Assembly: GCF_008831285.2 (NCBI RefSeq)
Contig: NC_045140.1
Span: 11,960,505-12,024,504, forward strand
Source of the DNA: Nymphaea colorata
Taxonomy: Eukaryota; Streptophyta; Magnoliopsida; Nymphaeales; Nymphaeaceae
Reading direction: 5' to 3'
Length of the DNA: 64,000 nucleotides
The notes beneath the pieces were generated by a model. The model saw only the letters and a program-made list of their open reading frames with translations, was not told where the DNA came from and searched no databases. This document shows, one piece after another, positions 11,661-22,416 of this stretch. Each line of letters starts with the position of its first letter. The first letter of the stretch is position 1. Position numbers and translations under genes: made by a program.

Positions 11661-12041
11661 TTGGGGAAACCTCTACTCCTCTACATCACAGTTAACGATT
11701 TAGCCTGTGGTGGATTTTTGGCTCAATATGAAGAAGGATGTCGAATAGAACATGTCATTTATTACATCAGTAAGACATTTGTGCAGTATGAAAAGAACTA
11801 CTCACACATGGAAAAAACTTGCTTAGCCTTGGTATGGATGTGTCAAAAATTAAGGCATTATCTATTGGCTTGCGAAGTTAAAATTTTATCCAAACTTAAT
11901 CCACTCAAATATATCCTCGAACAGCAATTTCTGAATGGAAGGATAGCAAAGTGGCAGGTTTTGCTGATGCAATATGATTTGGAATATGAGTCACAAAAAT
12001 CAATCAAGGGGCAAGCCATTGCAGACCAATTGGCAGATTTT
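11661..12041 (+). pseudogene. Element B first (degenerate) RNase H
   Basis: This part of the frame 11661-12575 corresponds to the ordinary Ty3 RNase H: GKPLLLYITVNDLACGGFLA, YYISKTFVQYEKNYSHMEKT, LRHYLLACEVKILSKLNPLK. The first catalytic Asp expected in the LLYI segment is not in its usual context and the third acidic position reads LSKL instead of a TD or SD pair, so it probably lacks nuclease activity. Loss of the native RNase H active site together with gain of a second enzyme is the described condition of dual-RNase H Tat elements. Confidence 0.75.
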
Positions 12042-12575
12042 CCTCTATATGAAGAAATTAGAACAAATGATGATTTTCCAGATGAGCAAATCCTGACGAC
12101 TGAACCAGAGCCGATTTGGGAGATGTACTTTGATGGATCTAAGAGCACAGTTGGGGCAGGCATTGGGATACTTTTCATTACATTGGAAAGGAAAATGATT
12201 CCTTACTCTCTCAAATTGAATTTTTCTTGCACGCATAATATGGCAGAGTACGAGGCCCTAATCCAAGGACTCAAAATGTTGCTCAAATTTAAAGTGCAGA
12301 GAGTTTGCATTTTTGGAGATTCTCTCTTAGCTGTCAGTCAGGTCAATGGAGATTGGCAAGTCAAAGATCAAAAATTGATCTCATATCAAGAGTTAGCAGC
12401 TTCCCTCTTAAGACAGTTCGAGGAATGTCAACTCTTACATGTCAAAAGAGAATTTAACCCAATAGCAGACGGTTTAGCCAGTTTAGGCTTTACCATTGCC
12501 TTAAAACCTAGAGAATCTATCAGATCTTTTGAAGTTGGAAGACTCGAACAACCATCTTTTGTCATACCAGAATAG
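12042..12575 (+). pseudogene. Element B second, archaeal-type RNase H (aRNH)
   Basis: The second RNase H begins near 12105 with EPIWEMYFDGSKSTVGAGIG. It retains the four acidic positions of the fold: Asp in MYFDGS, Glu in HNMAEYEALIQGL, Asp in IFGDSLLAV and Asp in NPIADGLASLG. The acquired aRNH is diagnostic of the Tat lineage. It degrades the RNA strand of the RNA-DNA hybrid in reverse transcription. The frame stays open for the whole domain and stops at TAG 12573, just before the integrase in the same frame, probably by a point mutation. Confidence 0.85.
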
Positions 12576-13852
12576 GTGTTGCAAGCAGAAAGTAGAGAAA
12601 CACCATGGTATCAGAACATCAAGGATTTTCTCCAAACTGGAACACTTCCACCAGAAATGTCTCGAAAAGAGCAAAGAGTTTTGAGACACATGTCTTCAAG
12701 ATATTTCATTCTAGCCGACATCCTATACAGAAGAGGATTCAACACAGAATATGCTAGATGTCTCGATGCAAATGAGGCACTAGAAGTCATTCAAGAAGCC
12801 CATGAAGGAATTTGTGGGGGACATGTAGGGTATCAGACCCTCGTCAAGCAGATAGTCAGCGTAGGGTACTATTGGCCCACAATGCAAAGAGGCTGTCACC
12901 AATTTGTCAAAAAATGCATCAAATGTCAGTTGCACGCACCATCAATTCATGCTCCAGCAGCATACCTTCATTCGGTCAGCTCACCATGGCCATTCTCCAT
13001 GTGGGCCTTCGACGTAGTCGGTCCAATCAATCCACATGCCTCAAAAGGACACAGGTATTTTCTTGCAGCTACAGATTACTTCACCAATGGGTGGAAGCGA
13101 TCACTTTAAAAATAGTCGAAGGACAACACGTAGTGTCCTTCATTCACAAAAATCTTTTGTGTAGATTTGGCATTCCGCATGATATCGTTTCTGATAACGG
13201 TACTCATTTCAAAAATGAGAAAATGCGCAATCTCTATCACAAACACAAAATACAACATCACTTTTCTGCCCCATATTACCCTCAAGGTAATGGTCAAGCA
13301 AAAGCAACCAACAAGATTTTGATTCGTGTCTTAGAAAGGACTGTTGAAACAGGCCGAGATTGGCACGAGAAAATGCACAATGCACTTTGGGCGTATCGAA
13401 CCACAATTCGGACACCCACCAATGCTACACCAGCATAATTAGTATATGGAATGGAAATTGTCCTTCCATTACATGTCCAAAAACCAGCAATGAAATTTGC
13501 TGCTCTCATTGAACTCCCAATTAGAAAATATCAAAAAAAGAGACTTGCTCAATTAGACCTCTTAGACGAGAAAAGACTACAAGCGGCAGAGCATGCCGAA
13601 GTCTATCGTAAGAGAGTCGCCCGACATTATGCCAAATCAGTCACTGAAAGAAAATTTCAGGTAAATGATCTTGTTTTAAGATCCATAGTTCCACTCAGGA
13701 GTAGACCCAAAGGAAAATGGGCGCCGAACTGGGAAAGACCATATGTTGTCCAAGAGGTTCTACCTCACAATTCTTATCGACTGATTGATGCCGATGGGGT
13801 TGAAATCCTCGATCTAATTAATGCTTTGCATCTCAAAAAATTCTATACTTGA
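12576..13852 (+). pseudogene. Element B integrase, catalytic Glu replaced by Lys
   Basis: The zinc-binding N-terminus (HEGICGGHVGY, CIKCQLH) and the first catalytic Asp (MWAFDVVGP) are in the frame starting at 12576. A frameshift near 13090 moves the rest to another frame: IPHDIVSDNGTHF with the second Asp, then YPQGNGQAKATNK. The third catalytic residue of the DD35E triad should be Glu after GQA; the codon is aaa (Lys) near 13300. The spacing of 35 residues from the second Asp is exact, so the substitution is clear. A stop interrupts at 13436 (TPA, then TAG), and the C-terminal domain runs to 13852 (KWAPNWERPYVVQEV, LHLKKFYT). No chromodomain follows, as expected for Tat elements. Confidence 0.9.
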
Positions 13853-14620
13853 ATTTGCAATTCCAAAAAAAATCAAAATAGTTGTGCATTGATAAGCACG
13901 TTTGTAACAATTTTTGAACCAACTAAGGGGCATGGTATCCCTTAGGGAAAAGTTTCAAAAATGCATCAAAATTTTCAAACTCAACCCATGTCTTGAGGAC
14001 AATTGCAAGGGCATCGGCTTGAAATATGGAAGAAATTTCACAGACATTGAGGGACAAATGTATAGCAATTAATGTTGGTCCCGACATCCAGCATTTGTAA
14101 AGGTCTAGCATGAGATGCCCTAAGAAAAAGTCTTGTCACCTAAAAGACCTTGGCAAGATGCTAGAAAAAGCTATCAAGCGAAATGAGTTGAGCAATGAGC
14201 TCGGGGTGAGTGTAGTTGTTCCTCTGGTTCAAAGCTCAGCAGGCGCGGGTGGGCATATGACCTATGCTTACGCCGTGAAGCTAAAAAGCAATCCATGAAC
14301 ATTTTGCATAAATTAAGTCTCCTAAAGCCTTCTGAATTCAAGCAAGTAAGCCCGGGGAGTGTTTTACATTTGGTACCCTGAGGCCAACTGGTCTAGGAGT
14401 TACCGGCCCAAAGCTTGTTATAAGGGTTCAGAAGAAAGCCCGATAGACTTGATATTACACAAAGCAAACTACACAAAACCGCCAAAGCGGTGCAACTCCG
14501 TAGTAGCTTTTGGGGTGGTGAGGAAGTTTCCCCAAGAGTGAAGGGTGTTTCAAAAAGAGAAAATCAAAATTCAAAAACGAAAGTGAATAGGCGAAAAACT
14601 AAGTAAAAGGAGAGAAAAAG
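13853..14620 (+). other. Element B 3' untranslated region
   Basis: About 770 bp between the integrase stop and the duplicated block. Open stretches of about 60 codons (for example 14110-14298 and 14359-14541) have no recognisable domain. Tat elements typically have a long non-coding 3' region, and this fits. Confidence 0.6.
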
Positions 14621-15694
14621 CACTTGTCAATGGTTTAGAAGGCATCGAGGGCAAATTTCTCCAAGCATCAAATGCAAAAACTTTCACAACTACAAAATTT
14701 TTCAACCAACATTAATTCCTCTACATAGTCGAAAAATGTTCTTATTTCAGGTCTATGCCTAGCATTTCCCCTCGAGCGAGGATGGTTCAACATCATTTGA
14801 AAAATGGATTTTCCAAATGATTTGCAAAAATTTGGAGCATGAATCTTTGCTATTAAGCAAATTATTCAACTTGCTTAACAGCAAAGAGGGGCATCTGTTA
14901 GCACCCCAAATTTTTCCACATCAAAATTGAAGCAATGTGAAAATTTTACAAAAGAATTGTGAAAATTTGCAATTTCAAAGCCAATTTCGAATCTAAAGAT
15001 TCAAATCGTGAATTTAACCCGAGACACGAATACCAATGCAGGATTACGGGTCCAAATCCAATTGCAAATGTCATTTGAAATCCAAATCCAATTGCAAAAT
15101 GCAAATTTTGACTTAGGATCTAATTCAGTCTAGAACGCTACGTGGGACCCACGTGTGGGCCCCACCTAGCCTGTGTGGTCAAGAGCCCCCCAGGGGCCAC
15201 GCCCCCTCCATGTCAAAAAAAATAATAAATAAATAAATATTTTTTCTCAAATTAATTGAAGAAAAGTCATTTTCAAGAAGAAATAAAGGAGAAACCTAGG
15301 AAAAGAGAGACATTTATGTCTCTCTCTCTTCTTTAACCAGGTCCTCCTTAAAGAAAAAAATCATTTTCAAGAAAGCAATTACTAGACTGGTCAAACTCAC
15401 CTAACCTACTTGATCCAAGCACTTGCCAATGGTTTAGAAGGCATCGAGGGCAAATTTCTCCAAGCATCAAATGCAAAAACTTTCACAATTACAAAATTTT
15501 TCAACCAACATTAATTCCTCTACATAGTCGAAAAATGTTCTTATTTCAGGTCTATGCCTAGCATTTCCCCTCGAGCGAGGATGGTTCAACATCATTTGAA
15601 AAATGGATTTTCCAAATGATTTGCAAAAATTTGGAGCGTGAATCTTTGCTATTAAGCAAATTATTCAACTTGCTTAACAGCAAAGAGGGGCATC
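14621..15694 (+). repeat. 799-bp tandem duplication carrying the polypurine tract and 5' end of the LTR
   Basis: Unit 1 (14621-15419) consists of the 3' untranslated region end, the polypurine tract gcaaagaggggcatc (14881-14895) and the first 524 bp of an LTR (14896-15419, starting TGTTAGCACC). It is followed directly by a second copy of the untranslated end (15420-15694) with its own polypurine tract at 15680-15694, and then the full 3' LTR. Both offsets, cacttg to cacttg and LTR start to LTR start, equal 799. The junction at about 15417-15420 joins LTR sequence ccaag to cacttg with aag microhomology. Confidence 0.92.
15682..15694 (+). other. Element B polypurine tract next to the 3' LTR
   Basis: aaagaggggcatc sits directly before the LTR start TGTTAACACC at 15695 and would prime plus-strand DNA synthesis. 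An identical copy lies 799 bp upstream at 14883-14895. Confidence 0.8.
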
Positions 15695-18600
15695 TGTTAA
15701 CACCCCAAATTTTTCCACATCAAAATTGAAGCAATGTGAAAATTTCACAAAAGAATTGTGAAAATTTGCAATTTCAAAGCCAATTTCGAATCTAAAGATT
15801 CAAATCGTGAATTTAACCCGAGACACGAATCCCAATGCAGGATTACGGGTCCAAATCCAATTGCAAATGTCATTTGAAATTCAAATCCAATTGCAAATGT
15901 CATTTGAAATTCAAATCCAATTGCAAATGTCATTTGAAATCCAAATCCAATTGCAAAATGCAAATTTTGACTTAGATCCAAGAATTGGATCTAATTCAGT
16001 CTAGAATGCTACGTGGGACCCACGTGTGGGCCCCACCTAGCCTGTGTGGTCAAGAGCCCCCCAGGGGCCACGCCCCCTCCATGTCAAAAAAATAATAAAT
16101 AAATAAATATTTTCTCTCAAATTAATTGAAGAAAAGTCATTTTCAAGAAGAAATAAAGGAGAAACCTAGGAAAAGAGAGACATTTATGTCTCTCTCTCTT
16201 CTTTAACCAGGTCCTCCTTAAAGAAAAAAATCATTTTCAAGAAAGCAATTACTAGACTGGTCAAACTCACCTAACCTACTTAATCCAAGTAGGTTTGACC
16301 CGGGTGCACCCAAATGTGGTGCCAATTCCAGCTAGGTTCGGTCACCACGGGCTCAACACAATCAAAACATAAGTCTGTCTCATGATCCAATTAATGGACG
16401 AAAATAGACTTTGACCGAACCAAACCCACTTTGACTAAACTCAATCAAAGTACAATTTGGCTCAATTAAGAGCTTTCTTGAACCAAATTTATCAAATTAC
16501 CTCAAATAAAGTCAAACTACTCGCAAATGAGCTTTGACTTTGGTCAATTGGTCGAAATTGATCAATTTGGACAATTTTGACCTTCTGCGGTCAAATTAAG
16601 ATTAAAAAGCCTAAATTGGTTTATGAAAGGCAAATAAACATTTGAATTTGTCAAATGCATGAATCAAATACCAAATTTAAATTGAATTTCTCAAGTGAAA
16701 ATTTGATTCAGTTGAAATCCATTTTCAATCAAGTTTTGGATGAAAATACCCTTTTCGAACCAAATTTGATAAAATTTTTGAATTTTATTAAAATTTAAAT
16801 TGAATTATCATAATTCAATGGCATTTGGGGCTTAGTAACTAGGTTTTAACCTTACAAGCTCAATTTCAAACAAAAAATAAATAAATAGAACAAAATAAGG
16901 GCAAAACCCTGTGCAAGGGCATTTTCATCTAAAATTTTGGTCAAGATGGTCACCTAGGTCTGAACCCATGTTGACCAAACCTAGCCCAGCCCACCTAGCT
17001 CGTGGAAATGGGCTGAGAAATGGTCAATTAGAGCCTTTAAAGCCTATTTAACTCATTTTACATGTCCCTAAGTTCTTAAGGAAGTTCCCAATGTGAGTTA
17101 AGAAGGTGGTTGAACCCACCTCCTCCTCTATATAAACCTCCCTTTGGCTACCAAGGGGGAGGATGAAATTTTGGAGCATTCTATCAAATTGTTGCAGCCA
17201 AGGAACTAGGAGGGAGAAGCCAAGGAGGAGAGAAGAAGTTCGTTCAAGCCCTCTTCCCCTTTTTCTCTCATTCTCTTCTTCACTTTCTTCTATTCTCCCC
17301 ATTGATTTTGCTAAGTTAGGGTGCTTAAGTGAACCCTTACTTAGGATTTTCGTGGTGAGAAGCCCTCTTTATCACTCCAAATTCCAGCAAGCAAGCTATT
17401 TCTTATTCTAGCTTTGCTAAGCTTGAATCAACGGTTGGATTCTTGCTTATGATTGCTTGAGTTAGAAAACAAGTGAAGATGAAGGACAAGAATCAAGAGC
17501 GACCGTAAAGTAGGTGATTTTAACTCACTTCTCTTCTACTTTAGCTTATTATTGATTTATTTTAATTCCAGCAATTCGTGGGAGGGTTTATTTTCATTTG
17601 CTTACGGCTGGGAATGATGTCCAGCTAAGGAAAACCTACGCTTCAATGTATATGTTAATGCATAATGCATGCATATGTCGGTTTTTCTTAATTATGAACC
17701 CAAGTATCAAATTTTGAAATGGGCCCCAAGGCCACGTCCCTTTCAAAGAAACCAACTTAATACCATTTTGAACTCACTACCATGAGAGAATCCCAGGGTG
17801 AGAGTGATTTTGCCGCACCATTTACGATGAAAATGCCTATAAGGGATGGATACGTTCTTATGAATGTGATCCACCCTTGCATGGCGAAATGATGGACGAA
17901 TAAACTTGAGCATTGTTTTATTTTCTTTCTTATTCACAGTCATTTTGATTCATGTCTTTCAATTTAATTAATCAAGGGTAGTAGGGAAGATTTGAAACAA
18001 GTTTTCAATCTTCCTACATAAAAGAACCCAGCCATGAATCATCATGATTCATGAGTCATGCGGTTCCTTGATAAAATTTCATTTTGAAGAGTAAGGTATG
18101 TATATATATATGTTGTTATATATATACATACATGTGTCCCATCTCTTGTTGAAAATCATTTTTCTTCTCTTAAAATCAGGTTGGAATACGTTTCCAAACT
18201 GGTTTTTAAGAAGGATGATCGTTTTGATTGATTTTCATAGTGCAAGGCTATAAAATCATTTTCATTTCATTTTTACTTAATTTCAGCAAACCCATACGTA
18301 AGATGTATGTATGTTGTTAAAATCAGACCATGTTTCATAGGAATTGGTTTAAGAATATCAAAATTTACATATTTGAAAGGCCAATTATCCTAAAATCATT
18401 CAAAAAGAGTTGATGATCTCATTACTATCAAATCTGGAATTTGAATCTATTTGAAAGACTCGTCATTTCCATCTAAGAAACAAGATATTTATTGGAATCA
18501 ATGTCCACAATTTTCAGCTATTTAAATCAACACAAGGTCTGATTTTTAGCTATTTTGAAGCGAAAGTGGATGTCATCCACGTCTCCCATCCATTTCAAAG

Positions 18601-19564
18601 ATTGAACTTGACATCATTTATATATTTTCATCATTTTGATAATTTTATGTCAAGCCTCAAGCTTATGGACTACATCTCTAATTTATGTGTTTAATCATAT
18701 AATGAGCACATACAGAGAAAGTCCTACATTTTAATCAAACTTCACGCATAGATTGTATGACGTGCAATATGGACTTTGAGAGATTATGAGAGAGTGAAGA
18801 ATGTATGTTTCATATGAATGAATCTTGAGGGATTATGAGAGAGAGAAGAATGAATGTTCCATATAGTTTCCCCTCTCATTTCATGCATTCACTTTCACTC
18901 AAAATCAATAGCACCACATACACATTATCAAGAAATTAAGTGATTCAAATTTGAGTTGCAAAAAGTGACCAAGTCATATTGCAATGAGAATTTGTAAACC
19001 TCACTTAACTTCAAAAGAAAACACAAGCAATGCATTCATAATCTTTTGGCCAAAGTGCATTTGAAAAACAACATGTTTTCTAACAATTTGGATCCATGTT
19101 CTTTCAAAAGAATAAATTCTACAAATCACATGATTTGACAAAAGAGAATCAATTTTGATCATAATATGATCATCATCGTCTAGAGTTCACAACAAAGAAC
19201 TCAATTCCAAATCTTCAAAATCCTCAAGAATTATGTGTTTCAAATAACACCAAAACAAAGGTTTTTAAACCAACTTGAAAACCCCCAATATTCAAATTCA
19301 TTTATTCAAAAAAAATGAATTTCGGTTTTTGAATCCAAAACCTCAATGCATAAGCATATAGGATTTGCATCAATAACTCGTATATGATCTAAATGATCCT
19401 TAGTCCTTGGTATAATTACCCCTGTTAAAGGCAGCAGGAACGGTTGGACCTCGTACCGATGGACGGACCCCTTTCTCTTGAAAATTTTCTCAAAACCCCA
19501 AATTTTAAAAGAATTTTGCTGACTCGCATTTCGACCTCCTTGAAAAAGGGGTGGGGTGCGAACA
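15695..19564 (+). repeat. Element B 3' LTR (3870 bp)
   Basis: The partner of 1681-5535. It has three full copies of the 30-bp unit (15852-15941) where the 5' LTR has two and the truncated copy at 15053 has one. The TATA box is at 17127-17136. It ends GTGCGAACA followed by the target duplication cctgt (19565-19569). Confidence 0.95.
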
Positions 19565-20584
19565 CCTGTACTACCTGTTATGGGTTATTTTAGTACCTTG
19601 TAAAGTCCTTTGGGTTCTGTAATGCGTCGGCTACATTCTATAATTTAATGAATAAAGTGTTTCGGCCTTACATTGATGACTTTGTAGTGGTTTATTTGGA
19701 TGACATTGTCATCTACAGTCCGTATATTGAGTCCCATCACAAGCACTTAGAGTTAGTGTTCTCTAAGTTGCGTCAAACAAAGTTGTATTTGAAGCTGAAA
19801 AAGTATATATTTGCTCAGCGAATGGTTTCCATCCTAGGCCACTTCATTAGCCATGGAAATGTGGAGATGGATCCGCAGAAGGTTCAGGCCTTTCTCGACT
19901 GGCCAGCCCCTACTAACATGCTGGAACTTCGCTCTTTCTTGGGTCTTGCCAACTATTTTCATTGCTTCATTGAGGGATACACAAGAGCTGCAGCGCCCTT
20001 GACAGACCTGCTGAAAAAGAATCAAACATGGGACTGGTTATCAGAATGTGTTGATGTCTTTCGGCTGCTCAAGGTGAAGTTGAGCAGCAAACCGGTTCTA
20101 CGCTTGCCTGATTTCAGTCAGCCATTTGAGGTAGAGACTGATGCTTCAGAACGAGCATTGGGCTGTGTCTTGATTCGGGATGGACACCCGGTGGCCTATG
20201 AAAGTAGGAAGTTGTCGGATGCAGAATGACGATGTTCGGCTCATGAGAAGGAAATGACAACAGTTGTCCATTCCCTAAGGCTTTGGAGGCACTATCTGCT
20301 GGGGCGACATTTCAGGGTGGTGAAAGACAATATGACGAACCAAGCAGGCATGCTGACAGGATTTTCTGGTGGAGTTTTACATGGACATAGTGCATCGGTC
20401 GAGGAAAGCCAATCAGGTTGCCGATGCACTAAGCCAGGGAGTGCATGCAGAGGTGTGTACTGCGGCGGCAATGACTCAAGTGTTAGATGATTGGATGCAG
20501 AGGATTCGACATTCTACGACTACTGATTCAGCAATAGCCCACCTCATTGACTTGGTGAAGGAAGATACCTATCGACAGTTTTGA
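19565..20584 (+). pseudogene. Element A reverse transcriptase (second half) and RNase H
   Basis: The RT resumes after B with KSFGFCNASATFYNLMNKVF, then the catalytic box VVYLDDIVIYS near 19686-19718 and the thumb (FISHGNVEMDPQKVQAFLDW, LRSFLGLANYF). The RNase H follows: [16 protein letters not shown] with the first Asp, a TGA stop at 20227, HEKEMTTVVHSLRLWRHYL with the catalytic Glu, a degraded stretch near 20330, then after a frame change HRSRKANQVADALSQ with the last Asp. An in-frame stop also lies within the first few codons at about 19602. Non-functional. Confidence 0.9.
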
Positions 20585-21467
20585 CTGCAAGAAGAGATCT
20601 TGTTTGCTAGGGGGAATCAGATATATGCCCCTTTAACTAGTGGAATTTGAAAGGAGCCCTTGAGGCAAATGCATGATAGCTCATTGGCTGGCCATCCAGG
20701 CCTAGATCGTATGTTGGCCTTGATTGCTCGGCGTTTCTACTAGCCAAAGATGGAAGAGGACGTTGAACAGTACGTTCGGACTTACCTAGTCTACCAGCAA
20801 GATAAGACAGATAGGCAACTGCCATGCTGACTGTTGCAGCCACTTCTTATTCTGGACCGACCATGGCAAAGTGCTTCCTTGGATTTTACCACGAATTTTC
20901 TGATAGTAGATGGAATGGGATCGATCTTGGTGATTGTTGATCGATTTTCGAAGTATGCTACCTTTGTCTCTACCCCAAAAGTATGTTCAGCGACCAAGCG
21001 GCCGCTGTTTGAAGTACTAGGGAGTCCCTGTCGACATAGTGAGTGATGGTGATGCCTGGTTCATTGGTTGGTTCTGGACCTGCCTGTTTGAGTTGCTAGA
21101 AATGAAGCTGAACTTTTCGACCAGCAACTATCTACAAAGCGATGGCCAAACCGAGTGGATAAATTGCATTCTGGAGGAGTATTTGCGACATTATGTGATT
21201 GCAAACCAGAAAAATTGGATAACCCTACTAGACTTGGTGCAGTTCTGCTACAATCTATACAAGACAAATACCACAGAAAAGAGCCCCTTCGAAGTTGTGT
21301 TGGGCCAGCAGCCCATCACTCCGACGGACTTAAGCGTGTTAAGTTTGGGAAACTGTCATGCGGCAATGAAGATGCTTCAAGACAAGCAAGATGCTATGGC
21401 TGAAGCTCGGGATTGCTTAGCCAAAGCCATAAAACGAATGAAGAAGACAATCGATAGGAGGCGATGA
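20585..21467 (+). pseudogene. Element A integrase
   Basis: Catalytic core residues are recognisable: Asp in SASLDFTTNF, Asp in VSDGDAWF and Glu in DGQTEWIN. The zinc-binding half keeps the two His (MHDSSLAGHPG), but both Cys positions read Tyr (RTYLVYQQDK), consistent with two G-to-A changes. Stops and shifts occur near 20581, 20648, 20741, 20827 and 21020. The C-terminal part (YNLYKTNTTEKSPFEVVLGQ and the coiled KAIKRMKKTIDRRR) is open and stops at 21465. Confidence 0.88.
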
Positions 21468-21470
21468 CCT

Positions 21471-21957
21471 TTGGAGTTTAAGAAAGGAGACTTAGTTTTG
21501 TTGAAGCTAACTCTTCAGATTTGGAAGAATGTGAGCAGCAAGGTGGTGCATCGTGGCTTAGTTTCAAGGTATGATGGCCCCTTCAAAGTGCTAAGGAAGG
21601 TCAAGAACTTAGCCTACAGGATGGAGCTGCCCACAAGAATCAAGTCACATCCCGTGTTCCATGTGAGTTTTCTAAAACCTTTTCATAAAGATAGTCAGGA
21701 CCCAGGTAGGTCTATCTCCACTAGGGCACCGCCTAGTGTGAGTGTGCAATTTGAGAAAGAAGTTACACAGATTTTAGACCATTGGCTTAAAGGGCATAGG
21801 AAAACCAGCTACTATCGTGACTTTTTTGTAAGGTGGAAAGGTCGACCGGAGAGTGAAGACAGTTGGGAAAGGGATGCCAACTTATGGTAGTTTGAAGACC
21901 AAGTACAACAATACTTGGCCTCGACAGGGATGTCGAGCATAGCTGAAGGGGGAGGCT
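21471..21957 (+). pseudogene. Element A integrase C-terminus and chromodomain
   Basis: The frame 21471-21890 carries the GPY/F-type integrase tail (VSRYDGPFKVLRKV, HPVFHVSFLKPFHKD) and a chromodomain: QILDHWLKGHRKTSYYRDFF then VRWKGRPESEDSWE. Chromodomains of chromoviruses are thought to guide integration by binding modified histone H3. A TAG stop follows at 21888. The same frame continues to AEGGGL at the polypurine tract gaagggggaggct (21945-21957), immediately before the LTR start TGTAAGACCC at 21958. Confidence 0.88.
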
Positions 21958-22325
21958 TGTAAGACCCTTATCCTGGCAGAAGGCCAAGGACGACATGGCT
22001 TGACCGGCCAGAGGTGGTCGGCCTGGCTAGCAGAAGCTTGGCCAAGGAGATAACATGGAAAAAGGTACTTACTTGGTCCTGAAGAAGCATGCAGCAATGG
22101 CTCTGGTCGACAAAAGTAGGCTGGCAGTCAGCAGGAGCAGACTGGAAGTCGGCAGACGCAGGCCAGAAGGCAGCAGCAGCATGTAGTCCAAAATTTATGG
22201 TAGACCAGAGATTTTGGGTGCTGTCATGCTCGTGCGATGAGATCACCTACAACACTTATATAGAGGTTGCGTGCCGAATTCCATGAGCGTTCTAAGAGGT
22301 CCCGGAGGTCGGTCGCTAAGCCAGG
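21958..22325 (+). repeat. Element A 3' LTR, first 368 bp
   Basis: It starts TGTAAGACCC right after the polypurine tract. A TATA-like ttatatag is at 22256-22263. The LTR is cut at 22325 by element C, whose TSD ccagg is at 22321-22325 and again at 41175-41179. The remainder should begin at 41180, and its end cannot be set without the 5' LTR. Confidence 0.85.
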
Positions 22326-22416
22326 TTTTGGAGCCCGTGGCCGGGAGGGATGCCGGAGGCAGCCGACCACGGTCCAAATCCACCAGGATCTCTCTCGGCG
22401 GGAGAGGGAGGCAATG
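22326..22416 (-). repeat. Element C left LTR, distal 91 bp
   Basis: It matches 39879-39969 of the right LTR with a few transitions. It ends in gcaatg, where element D inserted; caatg is the TSD of D. The other part of this LTR is at 35459-36691. Confidence 0.9.

Larger units (their letters stand above)
1681..19564 (+). mobile_element. Element B: Tat/Ogre-type Ty3 retrotransposon, 17.9 kb
   Basis: A complete element from TGTTAACACC to GCGAACA with the 5-bp duplication cctgt on both sides. The order is LTR (1681-5535), primer-binding site, an extra ORF1 before gag, gag, protease, a G-patch-like segment, RT, RNase H, a second archaeal-type RNase H, integrase, a long 3' untranslated region, a duplicated polypurine tract, LTR (15695-19564). 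Very long LTRs, an ORF upstream of gag and dual RNase H are established traits of the Tat lineage and Ogre in particular. Gag-pol is broken by in-frame stops and shifts, and the integrase lacks its catalytic Glu, so the copy is not autonomous. The LTRs differ by several percent in the stretches compared by eye, so it is not a very recent insertion. Confidence 0.95.
1..22325 (+). mobile_element. Element A: old chromodomain Ty3 retrotransposon, split by nested insertions
   Basis: The base layer of the upstream nest. Fragments in order are gag remnant, zinc knuckle, protease and the first part of RT (1-1680), then after the inserted element B the rest of RT, RNase H, integrase and chromodomain (19565-21890), a polypurine tract and the start of the 3' LTR at 21958. 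Element C interrupts that LTR at 22325, and its remainder should resume at about 41180. The 5' LTR is outside the window, so the 3' LTR end and the element's own TSD cannot be fixed. The integrase C-terminus and chromodomain place it among plant chromoviruses; the clade (Tekay or Galadriel-like) is a guess. The reading frames carry many stops and shifts. Confidence 0.9.

Noticed and set aside
15852-15941. Regular 30-bp repeats that could suggest a CRISPR array
   Set aside because: The units are directly adjacent without spacers and sit within a plant LTR. It is a minisatellite.
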